In this document: positions 14,641 through 22,431 of the stretch, in pieces
How the letters are laid out: each line of letters starts with the position of its first letter
How positions within the stretch are numbered: position 1 is the first letter of the stretch
Source of the DNA: JAUSIK01 sp964362915
GTDB taxonomy: Archaea; Nanobdellota; Nanobdellia; Pacearchaeales; GW2011-AR1
DNA: 64,000 nucleotides
Assembly: GCA_964362915.1 (NCBI GenBank)
Contig: CAYIGH010000001.1
Coordinates: 30,519 to 94,518, forward strand
Direction: 5' to 3'
Program-made: the position numbers and the translations under genes
The notes under the pieces: model-generated
Told to the model about the DNA's origin: nothing
Seen by the model: the letters and a program-made list of their open reading frames with translations, nothing else
Databases searched by the model: none

Positions 14641-15368
14641 TTTTTATCTGCTTCTCTTCTTAGTTTTGCATCTAATATTGATTGAACTTCAAATTTCTCT
14701 ATTGCCTCTAAAATTTCGCAGTTTGCTACGTTGATAACATAACAGTTTTCTTTATCATGAACAATTTCTGTTTTATCACCTGCTTGCAAAACTATCACAG
14801 TGTCTTCTTCTCCATGTGGGCTAGTGTCACATGTTGCATATATCACATTGGCTTCTTTTGCCAAATCTTCAAAGGGCGCTGCACCAACGACATTTAATTG
14901 ATTATCTGCTAAAAAAGAAGCTAATGTTCCTATTCCTACTCTTGTATATTCACATTGAGTTAAATCTTCTGGATTAACACTTAGATATATAAAATTTGAA
15001 TTAAAAAATTCTATTCCATTATCAACTACTTTGCCTGTTAGTGGAATATTATTTTTTCTCGGGTCATTTCTTATATAGAGGTTATATTTTATTTGCGGAG
15101 TTATATAGTAATAATAATGAAAAACTGGAATTTCACCGAATTTTTCTTTTGTGAATGTTAGCCCTTCATATTCAAATGTGTTAGTTTTTGAAAAGAAATA
15201 GCTTGATAAAAAGAAGATTCCAATAAGTATCGCCAGAGTTCCTAGTATCCAATACAACTGGTGATATTTTTTTCTAGATTCTGTTTTTTTCTCAATGTTC
15301 TTTTCTATTAATATAGATTCTTCCAGCTTGGGAACTGCTTTCTCTTTTTTATTAGTCTTTTTTACCAT
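14637..15368 (-). CDS. Single-pass exported protein, paralogue A
   Basis: A 243-residue protein: a charged cytoplasmic N-terminus (residues 1-37), one membrane helix (about 39-59), then an extracellular domain starting FEYEGLTFTKEKFGEIPVFHYYYYI. Later parts include IPLTGKVVDNG and a C-terminal unit IVHDKENCYVINVANCEILEAI. The next gene upstream has the same plan and a similar ENC-containing C-terminus, so they are probably paralogues. I do not recognise a named family. Cysteines at the C-terminal motif may form a disulfide outside the cell. Confidence 0.55.
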   Translation of the reverse strand: MVKKTNKKEKAVPKLEESILIEKNIEKKTESRKKYHQLYWILGTLAILIGIFFLSSYFFSKTNTFEYEGLTFTKEKFGEIPVFHYYYYITPQIKYNLYIRNDPRKNNIPLTGKVVDNGIEFFNSNFIYLSVNPEDLTQCEYTRVGIGTLASFLADNQLNVVGAAPFEDLAKEANVIYATCDTSPHGEEDTVIVLQAGDKTEIVHDKENCYVINVANCEILEAIEKFEVQSILDAKLRREADKN

Positions 15369-15408
15369 ATTTTCTATATATATAAATAGATTATAAATAT
15401 TTGTATTT

Positions 15409-15960
15409 TTAAGGATTAAATAATTTGTATAAAAATGCGTCAGCTGTAGTCATATCCCCCTCTATAAATACACAATTCTCTTCCTGAAAAACTCTTTTCT
15501 CCAATGAATGACTCCATATTATTAGATTGTCTGTACAATTTTTTTCAGGCAGGTTTTCTTCGCATTTTTCATAACAAGCTTTTTGCACTCTGGAAACCAG
15601 CCCTTGAAGATTTAAAGCGATTTCTCTAAATATTCCCTCATTTGATGAAACTATATAGAGAGGTTTTCCCTGATATATTGCAGGAGTATTAGAAATATTT
15701 ACAGCTATGCTTTCTACGTCATTATATGTACTTATTAAACTTATGCTTGAACCTTGGTATTCAAAATTGATTTTATCTGCTGGAGATTTATCTTTTTGCT
15801 TTTGCCGCCCATTATTATCTGTAGCTTGCCCAGGATTGGAAAAAAAAGCAAATCCTAATGTACTTAAGACTAAAATTGATAACATAAATATACTTAAAAT
15901 AGTTGTTCTGATCTTTCTTTTTCTTTCTATTTCGCTTTGCGTTTCTATTCTTCTTATCAT
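15409..15960 (-). CDS. Single-pass exported protein, paralogue B
   Basis: A 183-residue protein with a basic N-terminus, one membrane helix (about residues 20-41) and an extracellular domain beginning FEYQGSSISLIS. It contains KPLYIVSSNEGIFREIALNLQG, a cysteine cluster (KACYEKCEENLPEKNC) and a C-terminal NLIIWSHSLEKRVFQEENC unit. The arrangement mirrors the downstream gene at 14637, which suggests duplication. It lies between the S-layer gene and that paralogue, all on the minus strand, so an envelope role is likely but unproven. Confidence 0.5.
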   Translation of the reverse strand: MIRRIETQSEIERKRKIRTTILSIFMLSILVLSTLGFAFFSNPGQATDNNGRQKQKDKSPADKINFEYQGSSISLISTYNDVESIAVNISNTPAIYQGKPLYIVSSNEGIFREIALNLQGLVSRVQKACYEKCEENLPEKNCTDNLIIWSHSLEKRVFQEENCVFIEGDMTTADAFLYKLFNP

Positions 15961-16042
15961 GCAAAGAGGTATTTGTTTATATTTAAAAATTTATGTTAAA
16001 AAAAGAAAAAGGAAGAAAAAAATAAAATCCCTTTTTTTGTTT

Positions 16043-18754
16043 TTAAGCTGTTGTAGTCGTTAACTCTGCGCTTGTTGCTGAAGTACCTTTGTACTTCTTG
16101 CCAACATCTGTCATTACATTTGCTTGTGTTGTTAAGTATTTAGCAGCGTTTGTTGTGTCACCAGCATTGTATCCTGCAACAAGGGTAGCAACTTTTCCTC
16201 CTGTTCTGGAGAAAGTTTCTATTAAGAATTGACCTGCACCGATACCTGTCTTTGCAGTGAAATCAGCGCCGCATGTCCTTGTGGATACGCTCAGTAATTG
16301 AGCAGCTACTGTATTAACACAGCTTCCGCCAATAACAACCAAGTTCTTGCCTGCGACAGAGGTTGCTTCCGCATCAGTTACAGAAACAGAGCCAAGTGAA
16401 GTAGCTCCTGAGCCCCCTCCTCCTGTGCTTGTAGTTGTAATCTCTGCAGTGTTTTCTGCTAGGTAAATATTGGCATATACCTGCTCATTTGGATAACTTA
16501 TTGTTGCTTTGTACTGGTCAGAATCTCCTTGATCAATAGTTGCAATTGTACCGAACAAGTCTGCTTCTTTAGTCATCTTGCTATTACTAGCAAGAGCAAT
16601 AGCATCCCATGTTCCGTCAGCCTGCCATGTTCTTTTTACATCGTCAACACCAATTCCGTCATTACTGTCTCCGCCACTCTCTAATGTAACAACAAGAGCC
16701 TGATATAGTGAATTGTCATCTTTTTCCTCAAAGACAATAATTGCTGGTAGAAGCACATTAGCTCCTCCATCAGGATTTTTTAAGTATAGATTAGTTGCGT
16801 TTCTTGTATTATCTCCAGCACCTGTAATGTTAAATGTAAGCGCCCCTATAGTGCCTGAAACAGAATTTCTATTAGCAGTTGCTCCTAAAGTAGATAGGTT
16901 CAACTGAGTTGTTGTGCTACCGAATGTAATGTTAACTGCTATATTTGCCGCATTACCATCAAAATTTGCTGTTGGAGTAGTAAATGTTATATCGGTAAAA
17001 CTATCTCCATCTGGAATCTTTATCGTAGTTAACGCATTAGTGCCAACGTCTCCATCCCAGTCATTAAGCGAGATGTTAAGCAAGGGCTCGTAGAAAGCTA
17101 ACTTTGCGCCGCCTTTTGTTTGTATTGTGGGGTACGCAACTGCAGCGCCTGTTCCAGAGCTATCAGGGTAATTTAATGTTACCCAATTATTAGCATCGGA
17201 TGATGTTCCATTGTATTTAACATCGTAAACTTTTCCACCTATACTGGCGGTTCCTACTCCATCTGATGTAACAGTAGTTTCAATAGTATCTCCAGAGAAG
17301 ACATCTATAAAGGTTGCCTTATCTCCGCTAATACCTGCTGTGGTTGAATTTGTAATTCCACTTACTCTGATTAGCCTGCCATTCTCTTCGTTGCCAACAA
17401 CGACATAATCGTCTTTGAATAGATTTTGTTTTTCAAGAACAGTTATATTATGCCCATCGCTGTCTCTTTGCAGTTCAACTTGACCTGGTGTAGTCCAGTT
17501 TTTAGCAAACTGAATTGAAGCAGTTTTGCCGTCCTTATTTGTAAAGGTGACTTCCATTTTATCGTCCCCGTTATAACCCATCTTTATATCTTCTCTATTT
17601 GCTGTATCATCGTCCTTAATGGACAAGCCTGAAAAATCAAGTTTAAAGGATCCGAATACAGGGTCTTTCATTGATGTTCCTGCAACGACAGCATCCTTAT
17701 CACTGTTAGGCGCACGTATGCTAACTATTATTTTAGTAGCTGCTGTTGTTCCACCTGTAATGGTTGTTGATGTGCCGTCAACTACGGTGTCTTCTTCACC
17801 CATAGTTACCGAGCTTCCTTGTGTTGTTGATAACTTGACTTTCTCTGCGCCTGCAATAACGCTTGCAGATAGCTTGAGATTTGTCTCGTCAGCATTTGTA
17901 ATTGCTATTGTAACACCGTTTATTTTTTTAGAAGCGTTTTCACTTACTTCTTTTGTTTCTGACTTTCCTTCACTATCTGTAACTTTAACAGTTGCAGCAG
18001 TATCTGATGCAGAAACTAATTCAACAGTATATGTTTTACCAGTGATTGTTACTTCTGCTGAAGGATCGTCGCTACTTAAAGCAACTTTTTCTGCAGTTTT
18101 TAACAAGACTAATTCTGTATCGCTTGTTGCAGAAGCGATTGTAAACTTCTGTCCAAACATTGTTATATCCTGGCCCTCTGAATCAGCATGCGTTAAATTT
18201 ACGGCTTTGCTGAATGTTAGAGATGCATTGTAGATATAATTTGCTGTTGTTGTACTTGTAGTAATTAAAAACTGAGGGTCTAGATCGCTTGTTGGCTGTT
18301 TGCCAGCATAGGTTATCTGAGGATTGAACCCTAGCTCAATTGTTTGTGTATAACTCGAGTCTACATTTCCTGAAAAACTACCATCTTTTAAGACAGTTGG
18401 AAGATCAGTTTTAGTCACAACAGATTTTACTGTATTTAATGTGTCATTAATGAAGAGTTTTGTCCCTCCAGAAAACAATGGAGCCGCTTCTCCTGTTACT
18501 GAAGTAGATGTTCCTGTGCCTCCGCCTTTTGCTGTAGCTTCAGCTAACTTAGTAGATAAATAACTACTAATATCTGTTACAGCAACAAGGTCAGTATATG
18601 CGGCATTTGCGCCGCCATGAACGATGGCAACATCAGCTGCACCTCCAGCTACGAATGGTGCTGGAAAGTTTGCTGCGGCAGCCAAAGCTACTGTAGAACT
18701 TAACATTGCAGTACTAGCAAGAACTGAACCTATTTTTTTGAATGAAAATCTCAT
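16043..18754 (-). CDS. S-layer protein
   Basis: A 903-residue secreted protein and the probable main cell-wall lattice subunit. The start at 18754 (MRFSFKKIGSVLASTAML) is preferred over 18775 because the extra codons ATG AAA GGA GGT contain a strong Shine-Dalgarno (AAAGGAGGT) placed correctly for 18754. A signal peptide is followed by the S_layer_N-type start FPAPFVAGGAADVAIVHGGANA; the middle is Thr/Ser/Asp-rich beta repeats, and the C-terminus has the matching unit KNLVVIGGSCVNTVAAQLL...LVAGYNAGDTTNAAKYL. No membrane anchor is seen. GC-rich codon choice relative to neighbours suggests high expression. N-X-S/T sites are frequent. The gene has a long leader. Confidence 0.85.
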   Translation of the reverse strand: MRFSFKKIGSVLASTAMLSSTVALAAAANFPAPFVAGGAADVAIVHGGANAAYTDLVAVTDISSYLSTKLAEATAKGGGTGTSTSVTGEAAPLFSGGTKLFINDTLNTVKSVVTKTDLPTVLKDGSFSGNVDSSYTQTIELGFNPQITYAGKQPTSDLDPQFLITTSTTTANYIYNASLTFSKAVNLTHADSEGQDITMFGQKFTIASATSDTELVLLKTAEKVALSSDDPSAEVTITGKTYTVELVSASDTAATVKVTDSEGKSETKEVSENASKKINGVTIAITNADETNLKLSASVIAGAEKVKLSTTQGSSVTMGEEDTVVDGTSTTITGGTTAATKIIVSIRAPNSDKDAVVAGTSMKDPVFGSFKLDFSGLSIKDDDTANREDIKMGYNGDDKMEVTFTNKDGKTASIQFAKNWTTPGQVELQRDSDGHNITVLEKQNLFKDDYVVVGNEENGRLIRVSGITNSTTAGISGDKATFIDVFSGDTIETTVTSDGVGTASIGGKVYDVKYNGTSSDANNWVTLNYPDSSGTGAAVAYPTIQTKGGAKLAFYEPLLNISLNDWDGDVGTNALTTIKIPDGDSFTDITFTTPTANFDGNAANIAVNITFGSTTTQLNLSTLGATANRNSVSGTIGALTFNITGAGDNTRNATNLYLKNPDGGANVLLPAIIVFEEKDDNSLYQALVVTLESGGDSNDGIGVDDVKRTWQADGTWDAIALASNSKMTKEADLFGTIATIDQGDSDQYKATISYPNEQVYANIYLAENTAEITTTSTGGGGSGATSLGSVSVTDAEATSVAGKNLVVIGGSCVNTVAAQLLSVSTRTCGADFTAKTGIGAGQFLIETFSRTGGKVATLVAGYNAGDTTNAAKYLTTQANVMTDVGKKYKGTSATSAELTTTTA

Positions 18755-18790
18755 TTTTTTTAAACCTCCTTTCATCTTATTCTTCTTAGC

Positions 18791-18837
18791 GGCTTTTAGC
18801 CCCTCTTTGAGGAGATTGCACTTTTAATTAGCAATCT
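18791..18837 (-). promoter_or_regulatory. Structured leader of the S-layer mRNA
   Basis: Three hairpins follow one another: GGCT-TTT-AGCC (18791-18801), CCTC-TTT-GAGG (18802-18812) and a 7-bp stem AGATTGC/GCAATCT (18813-18819 with 18831-18837). On the transcript they lie about 40-80 nt before the start codon, within a leader of roughly 160 nt if the TATA box at 18938-18946 is used. Long structured leaders often stabilise S-layer mRNAs; the role here is inferred. Confidence 0.45.
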
Positions 18838-18937
18838 GCTATTTAAACTGAATTGAATGGAGAAAACTTATTTGATTTAAAAAGCTTTCTATTATTTTAA
18901 ACTAGTTGAATGAAAAACACTCTTAGGACAGTTATTT

Positions 18938-18946
18938 ATTTATAAA
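18938..18946 (-). promoter_or_regulatory. Probable S-layer TATA box
   Basis: On the minus strand the sequence reads AACCTTTATAAATAAATAAC. The TTTATAAAT box predicts a start near 18915 and a leader of about 160 nt. It is the best box in the region, but other AT-rich stretches nearby make the choice uncertain. Confidence 0.4.
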
Positions 18947-19019
18947 GGTTGTGGTGTTACTATAACTTACAACAAGTTAATCTTTCTCTATAATATTTAT
19001 TTTCCATCTTTAAATTTAG

Positions 19020-19046
19020 ATATGGGTTATTTTAAAACCTATATTA
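19020..19046. repeat. 27-nt direct repeat, copy 1
   Basis: This 27-nt segment (ATATGGGTT...AACCTATATTA) is identical to 19094-19120, 74 bp downstream. Each copy has an imperfect dyad with half-sites TATGGGTT and AACCTATA. This copy lies upstream of both the S-layer promoter and the regulator promoter. Confidence 0.75.
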
Positions 19047-19071
19047 TAGATTAATTTATTATAGAAAACTA

Positions 19072-19079
19072 TTTATATA
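19072..19079 (+). promoter_or_regulatory. TATA box of the HTH regulator
   Basis: TTTATATA at 19072-19079 predicts a transcription start near 19098-19104, which falls inside the second repeat copy. A repressor bound there would block initiation. Confidence 0.45.
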
Positions 19080-19093
19080 GCGGTTCTCTATCA

Positions 19094-19120
19094 ATATGGG
19101 TTATTTTAAAACCTATATTA
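19094..19120. repeat. 27-nt direct repeat, copy 2
   Basis: An exact second copy of 19020-19046, ending 3 bp before the ATG of the HTH protein at 19124 and covering its predicted transcription start. Its position and partial dyad symmetry suggest an operator. Confidence 0.75.
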
Positions 19121-19123
19121 AAG

Positions 19124-19483
19124 ATGGCGCACAAATCAAAGACAAGGGAAATAACTATCGTCGAGAATGAAGGCGCTTTTAGTTTATTTTTCAAAAAATT
19201 CTCTGGAGAAAAAAAGGAATATGATTTTGAAGGTATTTCTGCTTTAAGAAGATTATTGTCAAATGAAAAAGCTCGATTGCTTCATACTATTAAGACTGAA
19301 AAACCTTTGTCTATTTATGAATTGGCTAAAATTTTGAATAGGGATATAAAAGCGGTAAAAAAAGATATAAAACTTATGGAAAGATTTGGATTTATTGATT
19401 TAATTTATGAAAAAAAAGGCAAAAGAGAAAGACTTAGGCCCATAATTGTGGTTGATTCTATTTACATTAATCTAAAGATTTAA
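19124..19483 (+). CDS. Winged-helix transcriptional regulator
   Basis: A 119-residue protein. Residues 47-100 form a winged helix (NEKARLLHTIKTEKPLSIYE, LAKILNRDIKAVKKDIKLME, FGFIDLIYEKKGKR), similar to the HVO_A0114/MarR-ArsR-like regulators of archaea. The N-terminal 45 residues are a separate charged segment with a possible beta hairpin. The gene is flanked by a 27-nt direct repeat whose second copy covers the start of its own transcript, so self-repression is likely. It is divergent from the S-layer gene and may control it. Confidence 0.65.
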   Translation: MAHKSKTREITIVENEGAFSLFFKKFSGEKKEYDFEGISALRRLLSNEKARLLHTIKTEKPLSIYELAKILNRDIKAVKKDIKLMERFGFIDLIYEKKGKRERLRPIIVVDSIYINLKI

Positions 19484-19489
19484 TTATAT

Positions 19490-19999
19490 TTATCCATAGC
19501 AAAGCTTTAATGTGGCAGAGATAGTTCCTGGATAGGCAGGTATTAATATTTCAGCTCCTCTTGCTGAATAAGAGCAATCGCCTTGATATATAATTATTAT
19601 TTCTTTTGATATTGTATTTGTTGAATATATTGATTTAAATTCATATCCTTTGATATTAGCTTGCTCATTTACAAGAAAGCTCTTAGTTATAACATTGTTA
19701 AATGTCTTGTTTAATACTATGCATGGGTCTTCTCCTGAGATACACAAAGAAAGTCCGTTATTGCATTCTTTAATAAGTTCGTTTAATTTTAGATAGTTCG
19801 GTTCATAGGAAATAGAGCAGGAAGTTGTTAATTCCATTGCACTTTCTAAAAATTGATGAATGTCTTTACTTTCTTGCACTAATGTATTATTGCCTCTGAT
19901 TGAAAATCCCAGTATAATTGCTCCTACAATAGCAATTATTACTACTATAAAAACGAATCCTACCATTTCTTCTTGGGCTTTTTTAAATTTTATTTTCAT
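19490..19999 (-). CDS. Type IV pilin-like protein D of a four-gene cluster
   Basis: A 169-residue protein with a class III signal: FKKAQEEMVGFVFIVVIIA, cleavage expected after A8, before Q9, with hydrophobic helix 12-33. The glutamate just after the cleavage site is typical of true pilins. The exported domain has cysteine pairs (CSISYE, CNNGLSLC, CIV), so disulfides are likely. It overlaps the upstream gene by 4 bp and is the last gene of the operon. It may be a major or minor pilin; the assembly ATPase and prepilin peptidase are not in this window. Confidence 0.6.
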   Translation of the reverse strand: MKIKFKKAQEEMVGFVFIVVIIAIVGAIILGFSIRGNNTLVQESKDIHQFLESAMELTTSCSISYEPNYLKLNELIKECNNGLSLCISGEDPCIVLNKTFNNVITKSFLVNEQANIKGYEFKSIYSTNTISKEIIIIYQGDCSYSARGAEILIPAYPGTISATLKLCYG

Positions 20000-20523
20000 T
20001 TATCTATATTTTTGCCTGAGGCATAAATTCTGCCTAGTTCGCACTTTGTATATCCTCCCTTTTCTCTAGTCCAATAACAAATAGTAACAAAGGCACTCTT
20101 AGGAGAACCTATTTCTTCATTTTTAATTAAGGTTATTGTTTTACAATTTGGATAATTTGCTTTATCACATTCGTTTTTTTCTTCTGAATAAACATTTTCT
20201 ATTTGAAGGAAATCTAGATTCCAAAACTCGTCATATGATCTTCTCTCTTTTAATGAGAATGCTTTGTCTAAATCTATGCAATTAGAACATGTATGTGTTG
20301 TTAATACAAATTCAGGGGTTGATGCTAGTTTTCGTACAGCCTCTAAAGCTTCTTCATCCTGCAAAGAAGAGGCTGTTTTTCTAATGTTCGATAAACTTAT
20401 AGAAAAATAGAATAAAGCAACTATGGCTAAAAATATAATTAAAGCAACTAAAACAAACGCCATCTGCTGTATTTTAAGCTGGGCTTTTTTATTATTAAAA
20501 TAGCTTACATGAAAGTGCTTCAT
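19996..20523 (-). CDS. Type IV pilin-like protein C of a four-gene cluster
   Basis: A 175-residue protein with a basic N-terminus (NNKKAQLKIQQ, cleavage expected at A14|Q15) and hydrophobic helix (about 20-43, MAFVLVALIIFLAIVALFYF). The exported part has a cysteine-containing stretch (HTCSNCIDLDKAFSL, then CDKANYPNCKTI) and ends in GRIYASGKNIDK. It overlaps both neighbours by a few bases. The coupling and shared signal type indicate one assembly, probably a pilus or pseudopilus-like complex. Confidence 0.6.
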   Translation of the reverse strand: MKHFHVSYFNNKKAQLKIQQMAFVLVALIIFLAIVALFYFSISLSNIRKTASSLQDEEALEAVRKLASTPEFVLTTHTCSNCIDLDKAFSLKERRSYDEFWNLDFLQIENVYSEEKNECDKANYPNCKTITLIKNEEIGSPKSAFVTICYWTREKGGYTKCELGRIYASGKNIDK

Positions 20524-21451
20524 TTTTCCTCCTTATTATTTCAGCATCAAAAAACAATTCTCTTAAATCTAACGAGCTATTAAAAGCAAATAGTTTATTT
20601 GTATATGATGATAAATCTACTTCTAAATTAGAAGCACAACCTTTGGAATTTAATAATAAACTCTTCGAATAATAGAGTAAGCTTAATTCTGATGTTCTTT
20701 TCATTAATCTTTTTAGATGGCACTCATAAACTTCTGGAGAGGAAAAGATTGCAGCATATAAAAGAGCAGATGTTTCGAAGTAAACTCTATCTGCGAACTT
20801 CTTTTTTAGACTTCCTTTTATATTTCCGCTAGAATCAAGAGAAATATCAATATCGCAGCCAGAAGTTGTAAAACAAACCTTTTTTGCTTCTTTTTTGCAT
20901 TCAGAAGCTGAAGAAGTTATATTTATGCTTATTCCTAAGTCTAATATTTCATCTTCTATCTCTCTTGGGGGATTAACAAAGCAGAAATTTTCATCAGATG
21001 GCCATAAATATATTAAATCAGCTATTTTAAATGGCATATTGAATGGTTTAGCAAAAACAAAATATTCCTTTCCTTCTATTACATCTTGGGAGAAGATATA
21101 TTTATTATTAAATGTAGAAGGAAAACCTGGCTTGCCCCATTCATCATTTAATAGTTTGGTAGCGAGACTTATTTTTTGCGTTCCGAAAGTTCCCTGAGAG
21201 GATTTACATTCATTATAGATGCGCGTTTCTTCTGGAATTGAAATTTTTGTTATCTTGCCTGTTTCTAAATTCGTTTCTATTGGTGTTAATATTATGCCCA
21301 GTTGTTTTCCAAGTACTGTATCTTGCTTTGTTTTTTCTGTCTTTATAAATTCTGTTGAGGCATATACTGCTAAAAATATAATTACTGCTCCTACTATTAT
21401 TGCAAAAATCCAAGAAAAACTAAACTCAAGGGCTTTTTTGTTGAATATCAT
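20495..21451 (-). CDS. Type IV pilin-like protein B of a four-gene cluster
   Basis: The largest of the cluster, 318 residues. It begins MIFNKKALEFSFSWIFAIIV with the hydrophobic helix at about 10-30, cleavage expected near A7|L8 in KKALE. The exported domain contains several cysteines (NECKSSQG, SECKKEAKKVC, TSGCDIDI, YECHLKR) and a C-terminal region ending IIRRKNEALSCKLF. Its size suggests a minor pilin or tip protein. The 3' end overlaps the next gene by 29 bp. No enzyme motif is visible. Confidence 0.58.
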   Translation of the reverse strand: MIFNKKALEFSFSWIFAIIVGAVIIFLAVYASTEFIKTEKTKQDTVLGKQLGIILTPIETNLETGKITKISIPEETRIYNECKSSQGTFGTQKISLATKLLNDEWGKPGFPSTFNNKYIFSQDVIEGKEYFVFAKPFNMPFKIADLIYLWPSDENFCFVNPPREIEDEILDLGISINITSSASECKKEAKKVCFTTSGCDIDISLDSSGNIKGSLKKKFADRVYFETSALLYAAIFSSPEVYECHLKRLMKRTSELSLLYYSKSLLLNSKGCASNLEVDLSSYTNKLFAFNSSLDLRELFFDAEIIRRKNEALSCKLF

Positions 21452-21452
21452 T

Positions 21453-21941
21453 TTATCTGCTTAGAGTAACAAGTGCCTCAAATTGATCTCTTTTTGTCTT
21501 TAGTTCTATTCTATTCTCTCTAACTGGAATGCAAAAAAATTCATTAGTCTTTACATGCTCTAATTTTATTGAGGATAGCGAGGAATCGCAGGCCTTTTGA
21601 GGCGGATAGAGAAAAACATTTCCATTGCTATTTATAAATGCTTTTTTTATATTATTATATTCTTGAGGGGCCTGAGCTATATTGCCGAAACATACTAACT
21701 CAATTCCTGAAGGGATTGTTGCAGGATATTTTTCATTGGGAAAGATGTCCTGATGAATTGTTGACTGCCATGCTTCTTCTATGTATTCTTCTAAATCATT
21801 ATAGAAAAGGCTGATTTCTGTGCATTTACTAAGTGAAATAAAGCTTCTAATTACATAGAAAGCAATTCCGACTATAGCAATTATAACGATTATTGAAAAA
21901 ATCATACTAAAAGATATGCTAAACTGGCCTCTTTTTTGCAT
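21453..21941 (-). CDS. Type IV pilin-like protein A of a four-gene cluster
   Basis: A 162-residue protein and first gene of the cluster. It starts MQKRGQFSISFSMIFSIIVI, a class III signal with expected cleavage at G5|Q6 and a hydrophobic helix to about residue 31. The exported domain has a few cysteines (LSKCTEIS, VCFGNIA, KACDSSL, FFCIPV). It precedes protein B by 1 bp. The same KRGQF start is found in the lone protein at 9243, so the cell encodes several pilin-like proteins. Confidence 0.58.
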   Translation of the reverse strand: MQKRGQFSISFSMIFSIIVIIAIVGIAFYVIRSFISLSKCTEISLFYNDLEEYIEEAWQSTIHQDIFPNEKYPATIPSGIELVCFGNIAQAPQEYNNIKKAFINSNGNVFLYPPQKACDSSLSSIKLEHVKTNEFFCIPVRENRIELKTKRDQFEALVTLSR

Positions 21942-22088
21942 GTTGGAAGAAGGCTGATAGGATAATTAAAGGTTTCGTGGGAAACATCAATCCTGGAATT
22001 AAGACAGCAATATGAACTGAATATCTAAGGATCTTCTTAGTTTAGGTTATGGGTGGAAAATTGAGCTATTTTAATAGACTATTTTGAT

Positions 22089-22150
22089 ACAACTAATTTA
22101 GAGGATTATGTAAGGAGAGAATTTACTAGTTAGATTACTGAATTAGTTGT
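22089..22150. repeat. 13-bp inverted repeat, possible structured RNA
   Basis: ACAACTAATTTAG (22089-22101) pairs with CTGAATTAGTTGT (22138-22150) with one G-T wobble; the 36-nt loop contains a smaller GTAA...TTAC stem. It lies in the 213-bp gap between the pilin operon promoter and the end of the Pop5 gene. It may be the terminator of the Pop5 operon or a small RNA. The rest of the gap (21942-22088) shows only short hairpins and promoter-like AT tracts. Confidence 0.35.
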
Positions 22151-22154
22151 TAAT

Positions 22155-22430
22155 TTACATTGAAAGGCCTTTCAATGTTCCTGAAACTTTTAGGATTTTT
22201 ATATTTGAATTTGATAGTTCTATTGCTGCTTTAATATTATCTAATTCTTTTCTATTTATTGAGAGTATTACTTTATTAGATTTGTTTTTAATAAACATTG
22301 GTGATGCCTTGGCCCAACCCAATATGCCAATATAATCAAGAATTATTTTTTCTATTTTATCTTTAGAGTCTGCTTTAATTAATAGATAGCGTTTTTTTAT
22401 TCTTGCGGAAGGTTTTAATTTCAGTTTCAT
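22155..22430 (-). CDS. rnp2: RNase P protein component Pop5 (Rnp2)
   Basis: A 91-residue protein matching Pop5/Rpp14: KPSARIKKRYLLIKADSKDK at the N-terminus, then ILGWAKASPMFIKN and the C-terminal LKVSGTLKGL. It is shorter than many archaeal Pop5 proteins. Pop5 pairs with Rpp30 and helps the RNase P RNA remove 5' leaders from tRNA precursors. It starts 1 nt after the protease stop at 22432, so it is in an operon with the HtrA-like gene. The RNase P RNA is not in the window. Confidence 0.8.
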   Translation of the reverse strand: MKLKLKPSARIKKRYLLIKADSKDKIEKIILDYIGILGWAKASPMFIKNKSNKVILSINRKELDNIKAAIELSNSNIKILKVSGTLKGLSM

Positions 22431-22431
22431 C

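Larger units (their letters stand above)
18755..19123. promoter_or_regulatory. Intergenic region between the S-layer and regulator genes
   Basis: This is the longest gene-free stretch in the window (369 bp). It contains, in order: the S-layer Shine-Dalgarno and leader hairpins (18791-18837), an S-layer TATA box (18938-18946, minus strand), a 27-nt repeat copy (19020-19046), the regulator TATA box (19072-19079) and the second repeat copy (19094-19120). I see no protein or tRNA gene in it. Confidence 0.6.

Noticed and set aside
17619..18233. 204-codon plus-strand ORF inside the S-layer gene
   Set aside because: Antisense shadow of the S-layer protein without start context or domain.
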